From contig CANKBG010000001.1 in the NCBI GenBank assembly GCA_947479935.1, positions 106,692 through 170,691 on the forward strand: a stretch of 64,000 bases of DNA. The letters run 5' to 3'. The notes under the pieces are model-generated. The model made no database searches and had not been told where the DNA came from. It saw nothing but the letters and a program-made list of their open reading frames with translations. Origin of the DNA: Comamonadaceae bacterium. Its GTDB lineage: Bacteria > Pseudomonadota > Gammaproteobacteria > Burkholderiales > Burkholderiaceae_C. This document shows, in pieces, positions 54,763 to 63,616 of the stretch. The position numbers and the translations under genes were made by a program. Numbering within the stretch: position 1 is the stretch's first letter; the number at the start of each line of letters is the position of its first letter.

Positions 54763-55380
54763 ATGGATTTCTTGTTATCCCTGTCCAAAAGGATAGACCA
54801 ATTCAGTGAGTGGGTTGGCCGGTGGGTGGCTTGGCTGGTACTTATTTCAGTGCTTGTCAGTGCAGGCAATGCCATTTCACGCAAGGCGTTCAACCTCAGT
54901 TCCAATGCTTTTCTTGAAATTCAGTGGTACATGTTTGCAGCCGTTTTCATGCTGGCTTCAGGCTACACCTTGTTGCGCCAAGAGCACGTGAAAATTGACG
55001 TGTTCTCAGGCCGGTTTTCCAAGAGAACTCAAATTTGGATCGACATTGCAGGCATTTGCTTGTTCTTGTTCCCCTTTGTGATTTACATCATCACATTGGC
55101 CATGCCCTTGGTCATCAACGCTTTTATTACCAAGGAAATGTCTTCCAATGCGGGCGGTTTGATTCGTTGGCCCGTGTTTGCCATGTTGCCATTGGGGCTG
55201 TTGTTTTTGGGCATTCAAGGTGTCTCAGAACTGATTAAGCGTTTTGCATTCTTGCAGGGCCTGATCCCCGATCCGTCTAAAAAGCAGGGGGCTAAAACAC
55301 CCGAGGAAGAGTTTGCAGAATTCTTGTTGAAAAAAGAAGTGGCTGCCCGCGAAGCGGCACAAATGGGAGGCCAAAAATGA
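54763..55380 (+). CDS. TRAP transporter small permease (DctQ type)
   Basis: 205 residues with four predicted membrane segments (about 22-42, 55-75, 90-115, 130-150) and a hydrophilic C terminus (from 160) rich in Lys and Glu. The pattern WYMFAAVFMLASGYTLLRQEHVKIDV near 55 is the DctQ signature region. Forms the fixed membrane complex with the large permease, with which it overlaps by 4 bases (ATGA). GGAG precedes the ATG by 6 bases. Confidence 0.87.
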   Translation: MDFLLSLSKRIDQFSEWVGRWVAWLVLISVLVSAGNAISRKAFNLSSNAFLEIQWYMFAAVFMLASGYTLLRQEHVKIDVFSGRFSKRTQIWIDIAGICLFLFPFVIYIITLAMPLVINAFITKEMSSNAGGLIRWPVFAMLPLGLLFLGIQGVSELIKRFAFLQGLIPDPSKKQGAKTPEEEFAEFLLKKEVAAREAAQMGGQK

Positions 55381-57098
55381 CTGAATTCCTAATCGCCAAT
55401 ATGGCGCCCATCATGTTCGCGTCGCTGATCCTCTTTTTGATGTTCGGTTATGCAGTCACATTCTCGTTGGCTGCTTGCGGCTTGTTCTTTGGTTTTGTCG
55501 GTGTTGAACTGGGTGTGATTCAAGCTAGCTTCTTGCAAAGTTTGCCGCTTCGCATGTTTGGCATCATGCAAAACGACACTTTGTTGGCCATTCCGTTTTT
55601 TACCTTCATGGGTTTGATTTTGGAACGTTCCGGCATGGCAGAAGACCTGTTGGACACCATCGGCCAATTGTTTGGTCCTATTCGCGGTGGCTTGGCCTAT
55701 GCTGTCATTTTGGTGGGTGCCATGTTGGCAGCCACCACGGGCGTGGTAGCGGCTTCCGTTATTTCCATGGGCCTCATTTCTTTGCCGATCATGTTGCGAT
55801 ACGGCTATGACCGCCGCGTGGCGGGGGGGGTGATTGCCGCCTCGGGTACTTTGGCACAAATCATTCCGCCTTCCTTGGTGCTGATTGTGTTGGCCGACCA
55901 ATTGGGCAAAAGCGTGGGCGACCTTTATAAGGGTGCCTTCATTCCAGGCTTTGTCCTCACAGGCTTGTATGTGGGCTACATTCTTCTCATCAGTTTTATC
56001 AAGCCTCAATGGGTTCCTGCATTGCCTGCAGAAGCTAGAACCATCAGAGAAACAGATGGCACCTCTGGCCTGCGCTCCCTGTCCATTCTGACCATTTTCT
56101 CAGTGGCTATTGCGGTAGCTTTTGCCAAATGGTTGCCAGACACCACGCCGCTTGACGAAACCATTGTGGTTTCTATGTGTGTCGGTGTGGGTTTTGCCTT
56201 CTTTGCAGCCCTCATCAACAAACTTACCAAGATGGGCTTGCTGTCTAACATGGCAGAGCGCGTGACCTTTGTGCTCATTCCGCCTTTGGCACTTATTTTC
56301 TTGGTGCTTGGAACAATTTTCTTGGGCATTGCAACCCCAACAGAAGGTGGTGCGATGGGTGCCGTGGGTGCGTTGGTCATGGCCATGGCGCGCAACCGCA
56401 TTGACATGAAACTCATTCGCCAAGCCATGGACTCCACCATGAAGCTGTCGTGCTTTGTGTTGTTCATTCTGATTGGTGCCACCGTGTTCAGCTTGGCATT
56501 CCAAGGTGTTGACGGCCCCATTTGGGTAGAGCACTTGTTGACCGGCCTGCCTGGCGGTCAATTGGGTTTCTTAATTGTGGTGAACATCTTGGTGTTCGTG
56601 CTGGCCTTCTTCTTGGACTTTTTCGAGTTGGCCTTCATCATCATCCCGCTCATTGGCCCCGTGGCTGAAAAGTTGGGTATTGATTTGGTTTGGTTTGGTG
56701 TTTTGATTGCGGTCAATATGCAAACCTCCTTTATGCACCCACCCTTTGGTTTTGCATTGTTCTACTTGCGCAGTGTGGCCCCTGTTGAAGATTACATCGA
56801 CAGGATCACTAAAAAGCCCATTAAGAAAATCACCATTGAGCAAATCTACTGGGGTGCTGTGCCCTTTGTGATCATCCAAGTCATCATGGTGGGCTTGATC
56901 ATCGCTTTCCCAGCATTGGTATCTTCGGGCGGAAGCAAAGAGCCCATCGTGGACGCTGACGCAGTGCTGATGCAAATGCGAGCAGACACGGCCTCGGATG
57001 CGGCTGATGCTGCCAAAAATCCCGTAGAGGGAGAGGCTGTCGATCCAGTGAAAGCCTTGATGGAATCTATGAAAGAAGATCAGAACAAGAAGCCATGA
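55377..57098 (+). CDS. TRAP transporter large permease (DctM type)
   Basis: 573 residues, long for DctM (usually about 430-470), because of a larger loop in the middle (about 220-290) and an acidic C-terminal tail (from about 525, ADAVLMQMRADTASDAADAAKNP). Around twelve or more membrane segments. LIPPSLVLIVLADQLGKSVG-like text near 160 (here IIPPSLVLIVLADQLG) and IATPTEGGAMGAVGAL near 320 are conserved DctM positions. Extended DctM proteins of this sort go with TakP-like alpha-keto-acid binding proteins. Uses a sodium gradient to import organic acids. Confidence 0.88.
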   Translation: MTEFLIANMAPIMFASLILFLMFGYAVTFSLAACGLFFGFVGVELGVIQASFLQSLPLRMFGIMQNDTLLAIPFFTFMGLILERSGMAEDLLDTIGQLFGPIRGGLAYAVILVGAMLAATTGVVAASVISMGLISLPIMLRYGYDRRVAGGVIAASGTLAQIIPPSLVLIVLADQLGKSVGDLYKGAFIPGFVLTGLYVGYILLISFIKPQWVPALPAEARTIRETDGTSGLRSLSILTIFSVAIAVAFAKWLPDTTPLDETIVVSMCVGVGFAFFAALINKLTKMGLLSNMAERVTFVLIPPLALIFLVLGTIFLGIATPTEGGAMGAVGALVMAMARNRIDMKLIRQAMDSTMKLSCFVLFILIGATVFSLAFQGVDGPIWVEHLLTGLPGGQLGFLIVVNILVFVLAFFLDFFELAFIIIPLIGPVAEKLGIDLVWFGVLIAVNMQTSFMHPPFGFALFYLRSVAPVEDYIDRITKKPIKKITIEQIYWGAVPFVIIQVIMVGLIIAFPALVSSGGSKEPIVDADAVLMQMRADTASDAADAAKNPVEGEAVDPVKALMESMKEDQNKKP

Positions 57099-57144
57099 GT
57101 CTTTGGTTACTGAGCCTTTGATCATGAAGGGCTAAGAAGTCCAG

Positions 57145-57180
57145 CCAACAAAAAACCCGCCTAGGCGGGTTTTTTGTTGG
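57145..57180. terminator. bidirectional terminator, perfect 36-base palindrome
   Basis: Arms CCAACAAAAAACCCGCC and its exact complement meet at the central TA. With AAAAAA/TTTTTT flanks inside each arm it can end transcription of dctM from the left and dctP from the right. Confidence 0.92.
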
Positions 57181-57218
57181 ACTGGTTGAAAGCCGCTTTG
57201 GAGTGCGGCCCAGTTTGA

Positions 57219-58310
57219 TTACAACTTCTGTGATTCCATGAAATTGTTCATAGTGCCTTCAGCCAAGCTGAACCATTGGTTGGCTTCACGGCGGTAGTTC
57301 GAGTAATCTGCGTAGATTTTTTTCCACTCAGGGTTGGTATTGCTTAGGTTGGCGTAAACCTCTTGTGAAGACTTGAACGCGGCGTTCATCACATCTTTGG
57401 GGAATGCGCGCAATTTGGCGCCTTGACCAATGAGGGTCTTCAATGCAGCAGGGTTTCTGTAGTCATACCTGGCCAGCATGTCGGCACCTGCGTAAGCTGA
57501 AGCGCACTCAATAATGGCCTTGTACTCGCTAGACAAACCTTCATAAGCTTTTTGGTTGACGTACAAACACAACTGCGGACCCACTTCCCAGAAGCCAGGG
57601 AAGTAGTAGTTAGGGGCCACTTTGTTCAGGCCCAGCTTGAGGTCGTCATAAGGACCCACCCACTCTGCAGCGTCAATTGTTCCTTTTTCCAGGGCTTGAT
57701 AAATCTCGCCACCAGGAATGTTTTGGGGCACAACGCCCAGAGGTTCCAAAACCTTTCCGCCGAAACCGCCCACACGGAATTTCAAGCCCTTCATATCGGC
57801 CAAGGATTTGATTTCTTTGCGATACCAGCCGCCCATTTGAACGCCTGTATTACCCATTGGGAAGTTGACGATGCCCACTTTGGCGTAGAACTCACGGAAC
57901 AGCTTCAAGCCATTGCCTTCGTACATCCAAGCGTTCATTTGGCGAGCGTTCAGGCCGAAAGGAATAGCGCAATCCAGAGCATATGTAGGATCTTTACCAA
58001 AGAAGTAATAAGGCGCTGTATTGGCCATCTCGACGGTGCCGTTGGACACGCCATCGAGCACGCCAAATGCAGGCATCAATTCGCCAGCAGCGTGGGTGGT
58101 GATGGTGAACTTGCCGCCAGACAACTCGCTAACTTTCTTAGCAAACACGTCGCAAACACCGAACAATGTGTCCAATGATTTAGGAAAGCTCGAAGCAATG
58201 CGCCAACGCAATGTGGCTTGAGCGTGAATAACCGCTGGGGCTGCGCCTGCGGCCAAGACGCCAGCAATGCCGGCATTTTTAATAAGGGAACGACGATCCA
58301 TAGGGTTCAC
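57219..58310 (-). CDS. TRAP transporter substrate-binding protein (DctP, TakP-like)
   Basis: 363 residues with a Tat-like signal (MDRRSLIKNAG then a hydrophobic stretch to about residue 30, cut after IHAQA). WRIASSFPKSLDTLFG at the start of the mature part, KGLKFRVGGFGG near 170 (the conserved Arg binding the carboxylate), and AAEWVGPYDD near 215 are the DctP family positions, and the overall text is close to TakP, the alpha-keto-acid binding protein. The gene converges on dctM, not in the usual PQM order, so it has its own promoter. Pyruvate or other 2-oxo acids are the likely ligands. Confidence 0.85.
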   Translation of the reverse strand: MNPMDRRSLIKNAGIAGVLAAGAAPAVIHAQATLRWRIASSFPKSLDTLFGVCDVFAKKVSELSGGKFTITTHAAGELMPAFGVLDGVSNGTVEMANTAPYYFFGKDPTYALDCAIPFGLNARQMNAWMYEGNGLKLFREFYAKVGIVNFPMGNTGVQMGGWYRKEIKSLADMKGLKFRVGGFGGKVLEPLGVVPQNIPGGEIYQALEKGTIDAAEWVGPYDDLKLGLNKVAPNYYFPGFWEVGPQLCLYVNQKAYEGLSSEYKAIIECASAYAGADMLARYDYRNPAALKTLIGQGAKLRAFPKDVMNAAFKSSQEVYANLSNTNPEWKKIYADYSNYRREANQWFSLAEGTMNNFMESQKL

Positions 58311-58442
58311 TCCGGAAGTCTAAGTTGATGAATTCAGGTCGCCAAGACGACGCTGATGACTGAGAACAGTCATGTACCTATTGTAGGAAATTTGCAAGCC
58401 CCTATTGGCGAGGGTTTTCCCTTCGATCGATCAATGTTTGAT

Positions 58443-59573
58443 CTAGGTGGTTTTTCTGGGTTTTAAAGCCCACCAAGGGAGTTCTTTTCTGAGGGAATGA
58501 ACATTGCCCGATTGATTGACCTTGTAGCCCCACATTTCTTGCATTGTCGATTGCCATTCTGGGCTGGCAAGGTGGTTTCTGAGGGCTTGGACGGGCGGGG
58601 AGTCGAGGGCGCTTTTAAGGCAGATCAGCCAATAGTTTTCGCTGGCCAGGGGCACAAAGTCGAGCCCTGAGGACGAGGCGGCACTTTCGATGGCCAGTCC
58701 GGTATCTGCTTGCCCCGATGCAATGCTATTGGCTACAGCGCTGTGAGACAGTTCTTGGTGTTCGTAGCCAATGAGTTGATCTGCAGCCAACCCTTGATTG
58801 GCCAGTAATTCATCAAGGAGCAGGCGTGTGCCCGTTCCGAGTTCCCGATTGACGTACCGAAGGCGCTTGGCCATGACATCTTGCAAAGAATGGATGTTCA
58901 AAGGGTTGCCCGATTTGACCAAAAGTCCTTGGGTGCGTTGAGCAAAACCAATCAGTTTGTGTTGGCCAGGTTTGAGAAGGGGTTTGTAGGTTTGCGCTGA
59001 AAGGCTGTTCAGTTTGGGCTGGCTGAGCGTGTGAAATCCAGCCAATTCACACCGGCCTTCATTGAGCGCTCTGACTGCATCAACGCTGCCACAAAATCGA
59101 ATGTCCAAATGGAGTGCTTGAGTTGCAGTGAATTCGCGCAGCCTCACCAGCGCATCATCATGGCTGGCATACAGCGTGAGCAAGTGAGCTTCTGGGTCAA
59201 AGGCCACAGCAAAGGTACGTTCTAGCTCTGCCATCAAAGCTTCAATGGGCGCGGCCAAGCGGGCCTGCGCTTGCCTTTCTGCCCACAGGAGCTTGCTGGC
59301 AAATTCAGACAACTCGGCAGGCATGCCTTTTTCCCAAACAATGAGGTTTTGATTGAGCCTGACTTCCCATTTTTTCAGCTCACCCCAAACATGCCGATAC
59401 GACATGCCCAAAGTTTTGGCAGCGGCGGCAATCGAGCCTTGTTCACGCACAGCTTGAAGCAAGTCCATGAGGGCATTGCGCAGCAAAGCTTGCTGACGCG
59501 GCTTTGTTAAATCAGCCGCACTGGAGACTGAATTCTCAGGTCCCAAGTGGTATGAAAGTTCAATTTTTGACAC
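58443..59573 (-). CDS. molybdate/tungstate-type one-component regulator (ModE-like HTH plus binding-protein domain)
   Basis: 376 residues. N-terminal winged helix of the ModE/LysR sort (LLQAVREQGSIAAAAKTLGMSYRHVWGELKKWE, near 38-70), then a periplasmic-binding-protein-like domain (about 140-345) with LYASHDDALVRLREF near 135 and RYVNRELGTGTRLLLDELL near 240, the sequence of the TupA/ModA-like sensor type (PBP-like_2). The start codon is GTG at 59573. It is divergent from the tupBCA operon, which it probably controls, and 133 bases of intergenic DNA include the palindrome at 59645-59665. Confidence 0.8.
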   Translation of the reverse strand: MSKIELSYHLGPENSVSSAADLTKPRQQALLRNALMDLLQAVREQGSIAAAAKTLGMSYRHVWGELKKWEVRLNQNLIVWEKGMPAELSEFASKLLWAERQAQARLAAPIEALMAELERTFAVAFDPEAHLLTLYASHDDALVRLREFTATQALHLDIRFCGSVDAVRALNEGRCELAGFHTLSQPKLNSLSAQTYKPLLKPGQHKLIGFAQRTQGLLVKSGNPLNIHSLQDVMAKRLRYVNRELGTGTRLLLDELLANQGLAADQLIGYEHQELSHSAVANSIASGQADTGLAIESAASSSGLDFVPLASENYWLICLKSALDSPPVQALRNHLASPEWQSTMQEMWGYKVNQSGNVHSLRKELPWWALKPRKTT

Positions 59574-59644
59574 CGCTTAAGTGTGCCTCATTTATGCCTT
59601 GATTTTGATTCAAAGCCCAGCGGCCTATGCACGCCATTTCATAG

Positions 59645-59665
59645 CTGAACACCCGCGTAGTTCAG
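59645..59665. promoter_or_regulatory. inverted repeat in the tup control region
   Basis: CTGAAC (59645-59650), 9 bases, GTTCAG (59660-59665): perfect 6-base arms, 41 bases before the tupB start. A candidate operator for the divergent regulator. No -10/-35 pair is convincing in this gap. Confidence 0.4.
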
Positions 59666-59706
59666 GGCATTTAAAAGGTTTAGCATCGGCGCACTCACTT
59701 ACTTGT

Positions 59707-60444
59707 ATGAATACTTTTTTAGACAGCGCCGCCACAGCTTTTCAGCTCATCAGTGACTTTGATCCTGGCCTCTGGGCCATTGCGGGCCGCTCCTTAGGCG
59801 TGAGTGCCACGGCGTGCTTCATGGGTTGCCTAATCGGGATTGCTTTAGGCAGTTTCTTGGGCGTTTCAAAGTTCACAGGCCGCGGCATGGTGCTCACCCT
59901 GCTCAACACATTTTTAGCGTTGCCTTCCGTGGTGGTGGGCTTGGTGATTTATTTGCTTTTGTCACGCACAGGGCCGCTGGGTTTTCTGGGCTGGCTGTTC
60001 AGTTTCAAAGCCATGGTCTTGGCACAGGTGGTATTGGTGGTGCCCGTTGCTGCGGCTTTAAGTCGCCAAGTGGTAGACGACGCAGAGAGTGCCTATGGCG
60101 AACAATGGCGCTCTTTGGGTGCAGGCAATGGGTTCAGGTGTATTTTGCTTGCCTGGAACGAACGATTTGCCTTGCTCACCATTGTGGTGGCTTGCTTTGG
60201 CCGGGCTATTTCTGAGGTGGGTGCCGTCATGATTGTGGGCGGCAACATTGAAGGTTTTACCCGTGTGATGACAACAGCTATTGCGCTTGAAACCAGCAAA
60301 GGTGATTTGCCCTTGGCATTGGCACTGGGTCTTATTTTGTTGTGCATTGTGGGTTGTTTGAATGGGGTGTTGTCGCTCTTCAGATATTGGCAGGATCAGT
60401 CACAGCAAAAAAATCAAAACATTTTGCGAGGATGGGTGGTATGA
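59707..60444 (+). CDS. tupB: tungstate/molybdate ABC transporter permease
   Basis: 245 residues with five to six membrane segments. The EAA loop reads DDAESAYGEQWRSLGAGNGFRC near 122 (in two parts here), the standard ABC permease contact. The frame is open from 59581, but the upstream part has no membrane or conserved content, so ATG 59707 (MNTFLDSAATAF) is preferred although no ribosome binding site is obvious. Its last codons overlap tupC (ATGA). Confidence 0.85.
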   Translation: MNTFLDSAATAFQLISDFDPGLWAIAGRSLGVSATACFMGCLIGIALGSFLGVSKFTGRGMVLTLLNTFLALPSVVVGLVIYLLLSRTGPLGFLGWLFSFKAMVLAQVVLVVPVAAALSRQVVDDAESAYGEQWRSLGAGNGFRCILLAWNERFALLTIVVACFGRAISEVGAVMIVGGNIEGFTRVMTTAIALETSKGDLPLALALGLILLCIVGCLNGVLSLFRYWQDQSQQKNQNILRGWVV

Positions 60445-61160
60445 GCGCACTGCTTTCACTCGATCACGTCACTCTCAATTTAGGCGGTGTGAAGGCCTTG
60501 CAAGACATCTCTCTCAATATTTATTCTGGAGAGCAGGTGGCACTCATTGGCGCCAATGGCTCTGGAAAAAGCACCTTGCTCCGACTTTTAAATGGCTTGC
60601 ATCTGCCCACTCAAGGCACGCTTCATTTGGCCAACTGCCGTCAAGCCATGTTGTTTCAAAGGCCTCACATGTTGCGAACCAGCAGCTTGAACAATGTTGC
60701 TATTGGCTTGTGGCTAGATCGAAGCCTTCAGCTGAGCTGGGCTGCCTGCAAACAGCAGGCCCTAGAGGCGCTCTCGGTGGTAGGTTTGTCGGGGGTGTCA
60801 AAACAAAATGCTGCCACTTTATCGGGGGGGCAGCAGCAACGATTGGCGTTGGCGCGTGCATGGGCTCGTGAACCTGCGTTGTTGTTCCTAGACGAACCTA
60901 CTGCCAGTTTGGACCCGCCTGCAAAGCGTGAAGTAGAAGCCTTGGTGCATCAAATGATCAAGCCGCCAAATCAGCAAGTCGCCACCACGCTGGTGTTTGC
61001 CAGTCATAACTTGGGGCAGGTGAAGCGTTGGGCCAGTCGCGTTATTTACTTGGAGCAAGGCAAGGTCATGGCTGACTTGCCCACCGCCGATTTTTTTGAT
61101 GCTGATTGTTTGAAACAACACAGTCAGCAAGCTTTTTTATTTTTGCAAGGAGAAACTTAA
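60441..61160 (+). CDS. tupC: tungstate/molybdate ABC transporter ATP-binding protein
   Basis: 239 residues. Walker A GANGSGKST near 37, LSGGQQQRLALARAW near 125, Walker B LLFLDEPTASLD near 148, and a switch His in FASHNLGQ near 183. Its start ATG overlaps the tupB stop, and its TAA overlaps the tupA ATG (TAATG). The frame is open upstream of 60441 but that would lie inside tupB. Energises uptake of the oxyanion carried by TupA. Confidence 0.87.
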   Translation: MSALLSLDHVTLNLGGVKALQDISLNIYSGEQVALIGANGSGKSTLLRLLNGLHLPTQGTLHLANCRQAMLFQRPHMLRTSSLNNVAIGLWLDRSLQLSWAACKQQALEALSVVGLSGVSKQNAATLSGGQQQRLALARAWAREPALLFLDEPTASLDPPAKREVEALVHQMIKPPNQQVATTLVFASHNLGQVKRWASRVIYLEQGKVMADLPTADFFDADCLKQHSQQAFLFLQGET

Positions 61161-61954
61161 TGTGGCACTTAGCCTTAGGTCTGGTCATGACTGGTATGAC
61201 AGCACACACCATGGCTCAATCCATTGTGATGTCTTCCACAACATCTACTGAGCAATCAGGTTTGTTTGGGTACTTGTTGCCTGAGTTTAAAAAGGCCACA
61301 GGCATCGACATCAAAGTCGTGGCGCTGGGCACAGGTCAAGCGCTTGACATGGCCCGTCGAGGCGATGCAGATGTGGTATTTGTACACGATCAGCCTGCCG
61401 AAGAAAAATTTGTAGCTGATGGCTTTGGTATCAAACGATTTCCAGTGATGTACAACGACTTTGTGGTGGTGGGGCCGCAAGCCGATCCTGCCAATGTGAA
61501 GGGCAATGACATTGTGGTTGCCTTGAAAAAAATCTCTTCAAGCAATGCAGGCTTTGTCTCGCGCGGCGACAAGAGCGGCACCCATGCAGCTGAGTTGCGA
61601 TTTTGGACGCAAGCTTCTTTGGCAAATCAAAAAGGCAACGGTTACAAGGAGTGCGGCTGTGGCATGGGGCCAGCGCTCAACATTGGCGCATCTACGGGTG
61701 CATATGTGTTAACCGACCGCGGTACTTGGTTGAATTTTAAAAACAGAGCTGACTTGAAAGTCTTGGTAGAAGGTGACGCCAAACTTTTCAACCAGTATGG
61801 TGTGATGGTGGTGAACCCCGCCAAGCATGCCCATGTAAAGCAAGCAGATGCTCAAAAATTTGTGGACTGGGTAGTTTCTGCCAATGGGCAAGTGGCCATT
61901 GCAGCTTACAAAATTGGCGGCGAGTCTGTGTTCTTTCCAAACGCAGGCAAGTGA
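61160..61954 (+). CDS. tupA: tungstate/molybdate ABC transporter substrate-binding protein
   Basis: 264 residues. Signal peptide (about 1-20, cut after HTMAQ) and a short periplasmic fold. The mature part begins with SSTTSTEQSGLF, matching the TTST-x2-SG oxyanion motif of TupA. KVVALGTGQALDMARRGDADVVFVHD near 45-70 and NDFVVVGPQADP near 92 are also family text. AAGGAG lies just before the ATG. Tungstate is the ligand of characterised TupA proteins; molybdate is possible, given the molybdenum-enzyme genes next door. Confidence 0.86.
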   Translation: MWHLALGLVMTGMTAHTMAQSIVMSSTTSTEQSGLFGYLLPEFKKATGIDIKVVALGTGQALDMARRGDADVVFVHDQPAEEKFVADGFGIKRFPVMYNDFVVVGPQADPANVKGNDIVVALKKISSSNAGFVSRGDKSGTHAAELRFWTQASLANQKGNGYKECGCGMGPALNIGASTGAYVLTDRGTWLNFKNRADLKVLVEGDAKLFNQYGVMVVNPAKHAHVKQADAQKFVDWVVSANGQVAIAAYKIGGESVFFPNAGK

Positions 61955-61958
61955 TGGC

Positions 61959-63005
61959 TTAACTTGAACGACCTGTAAAGCAAACCGGCGCAGAAGGATC
62001 AATAGCGGGTCCTTCGTGCGCGTTTTTGGCGTGCGCTACGTCCATGTCGCGTGGTAAAGGCACACCGTTTTTCACAGCCAACACTTCGGCCATGATGCTG
62101 ACTGCAATTTCTGCGGGTGTTTTACTGCCAATGTAAATGCCAATGGGACCACGCAGTCTGGCCAATGAAGCTACTGTTTGATCAAAGTGTTCCATCATGC
62201 GTTGCTGACGAAAAACGTTGTTGCGCCTGGAGCCAATCGCGCCAATGTAGAAGGCTTCTGTGTCTAGCGCTGCCAATAAAGCCAGATCGTCTAGCTTGGG
62301 GTCGTGCGTGAGCGCAATGACGCAGCTGCGTCTGTCGGGTTTGAAACTCAGCACCAAATCGTCGGGCATGTCGTGTTTGACCGTGACGCCTGCCACTGAC
62401 CATGCGCCTCTGTACTCTTCGCGAGGGTCGCACACCGTCACGGCAAAGCCATTGAACAGCGCCATGGTGGCCAAGTATTCGGTCATCTGGCCTGCCCCAA
62501 TGAGCAGCATGCGGTACTCCGGGCCAAAGGTATTGGTGAGTTGCTTTTCATCTATTTGCAATTCACTGGGCGAGTTGGTGGCGGTGAGCGTGACAACGCC
62601 AGTTTTCAACTGAGTTGACCTTTGAGTGAGTTGACCTTTTTCGAGGAACTCAATCAATTGGGTCAGACTTTCTGCACTTGGGTTGAACTCGAGCAGCAGC
62701 TCTAAGGTGCCGCCGCAAGGCAAGCCAAAGCGGTGCGCTTCGTCGGCGCTGATGCCATATTTCAAAAGAATGGGGGGGCTGTCAACAATGGCATTGGCCT
62801 TGCTGTATTGGGCAATCAGGTCGTCTTCAATGCACCCGCCCGACACGGAGCCCACCACAGCGCCTGTTTCGCAAAGCCCCATGATGGAGCCGACGGGGCG
62901 GGGTGAGGAACCCCAAGTGCGAACGACGGTGGTTAACAGCGCACGTTGTCCGGCTTCACGCCAAGTTTTAAGAGTTCTTAAAACAACGATGTCTAGGTTT
63001 TCCAT
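61959..63005 (-). CDS. XdhC/CoxI-family molybdenum cofactor insertion protein
   Basis: 348 residues. N-terminal XdhC_CoxI domain (TVVRTWGSSPRPVGSIMG near 25, SVSGGCIEDDLI near 53, FGLPCGGTLELLLE near 94) and a C-terminal Rossmann XdhC_C domain (LIGAGQMTEYLA near 175, ALTHDPKLDDLALLAAL near 230, YIGAIGSRRN near 250). This family binds molybdenum cofactor and delivers it, sulfurated, to xanthine or CO dehydrogenase-type enzymes. It converges on tupA with only 4 bases between the stops and is the third of the visible leftward genes after CoxE and CoxG. Confidence 0.87.
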   Translation of the reverse strand: MENLDIVVLRTLKTWREAGQRALLTTVVRTWGSSPRPVGSIMGLCETGAVVGSVSGGCIEDDLIAQYSKANAIVDSPPILLKYGISADEAHRFGLPCGGTLELLLEFNPSAESLTQLIEFLEKGQLTQRSTQLKTGVVTLTATNSPSELQIDEKQLTNTFGPEYRMLLIGAGQMTEYLATMALFNGFAVTVCDPREEYRGAWSVAGVTVKHDMPDDLVLSFKPDRRSCVIALTHDPKLDDLALLAALDTEAFYIGAIGSRRNNVFRQQRMMEHFDQTVASLARLRGPIGIYIGSKTPAEIAVSIMAEVLAVKNGVPLPRDMDVAHAKNAHEGPAIDPSAPVCFTGRSS

Positions 63006-63035
63006 GATGCCGTTCTAGATGCCGATTGTTTTGAA

Positions 63036-63605
63036 TTAGCGAACAAGATACCAAACAGCACCTGCACCCACCAGCAAAGCCAACCAGATCCAAGTCGGTA
63101 CCGAACCTGAAGGTGTCGCAGCATCGGCCGAAGAAAGTGCATCAGCCACCTCATTGCCAGGGTATTTGGCTTGGAGTGATTCGTCAAAACGTTTGAAGAA
63201 ATCTTCGGCCAATGATTTGGCTGCGCCGTCAATGAGTCGCTGTCCCAGTTGGGCCAATTTGCCGCCGACTGTAGAGTGAACGGTGTATTTCAACTCACAG
63301 CCTTCAGCATGGGGATGCAAAGAGACTTGTGATTCGCCTTTGCCAAAACCTGCCACGCCACCTTGCGCTTCAAAATTCAGCGCATAAGAATTGGGCGCTT
63401 GAATGTCAGAGAGGCTGACCTTGCCCGAGAACTTAGCAGACACAGGCCCAATTTTGATGGCAACCCCCACGTTGTAAACGTTGGCTTCTGTCAGTTCAAA
63501 CTTGTCGCAGCCTGGAATGCAGGATTTTAAAATTTCGGGATCGTTCAGGGCGTCCCATGCTTGCGCTTGGGTGACGTGTAGTACGCGTTGACCTTGCATG
63601 TCCAT
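63036..63605 (-). CDS. coxG: CoxG-like SRPBCC protein of molybdenum hydroxylase operons
   Basis: 189 residues. An N-terminal SRPBCC/CoxG fold (about 1-150: HVTQAQAWDALNDPEILKSCIPGC near 12, VAIKIGPVSAKFSGKV near 50) and a C-terminal membrane helix (SVPTWIWLALLVGAGAVWYLV), linked by an Ala/Ser-rich stretch. CoxG is thought to anchor the CO dehydrogenase-type enzyme to the membrane. Start ATG 63605 (AGGAG 8 bases upstream) is chosen over a TTG at 63611. It is next to CoxE. Confidence 0.84.
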   Translation of the reverse strand: MDMQGQRVLHVTQAQAWDALNDPEILKSCIPGCDKFELTEANVYNVGVAIKIGPVSAKFSGKVSLSDIQAPNSYALNFEAQGGVAGFGKGESQVSLHPHAEGCELKYTVHSTVGGKLAQLGQRLIDGAAKSLAEDFFKRFDESLQAKYPGNEVADALSSADAATPSGSVPTWIWLALLVGAGAVWYLVR

Positions 63606-63616
63606 GTGCAATTCTC

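Noticed and set aside
55389..56009. 206-codon minus-strand frame in dctM, His/Gln/Asn-rich
   Set aside because: Antisense to conserved membrane segments of DctM; the odd composition comes from reading hydrophobic codons backwards.
57552..58178. 208-codon plus-strand frame across dctP
   Set aside because: Antisense shadow of the TRAP binding protein; no family resemblance.
59581..59706. 42-residue N-terminal extension of TupB
   Set aside because: No membrane or conserved content, and it would cover the regulator's divergent control region; ATG 59707 fits the first helix.
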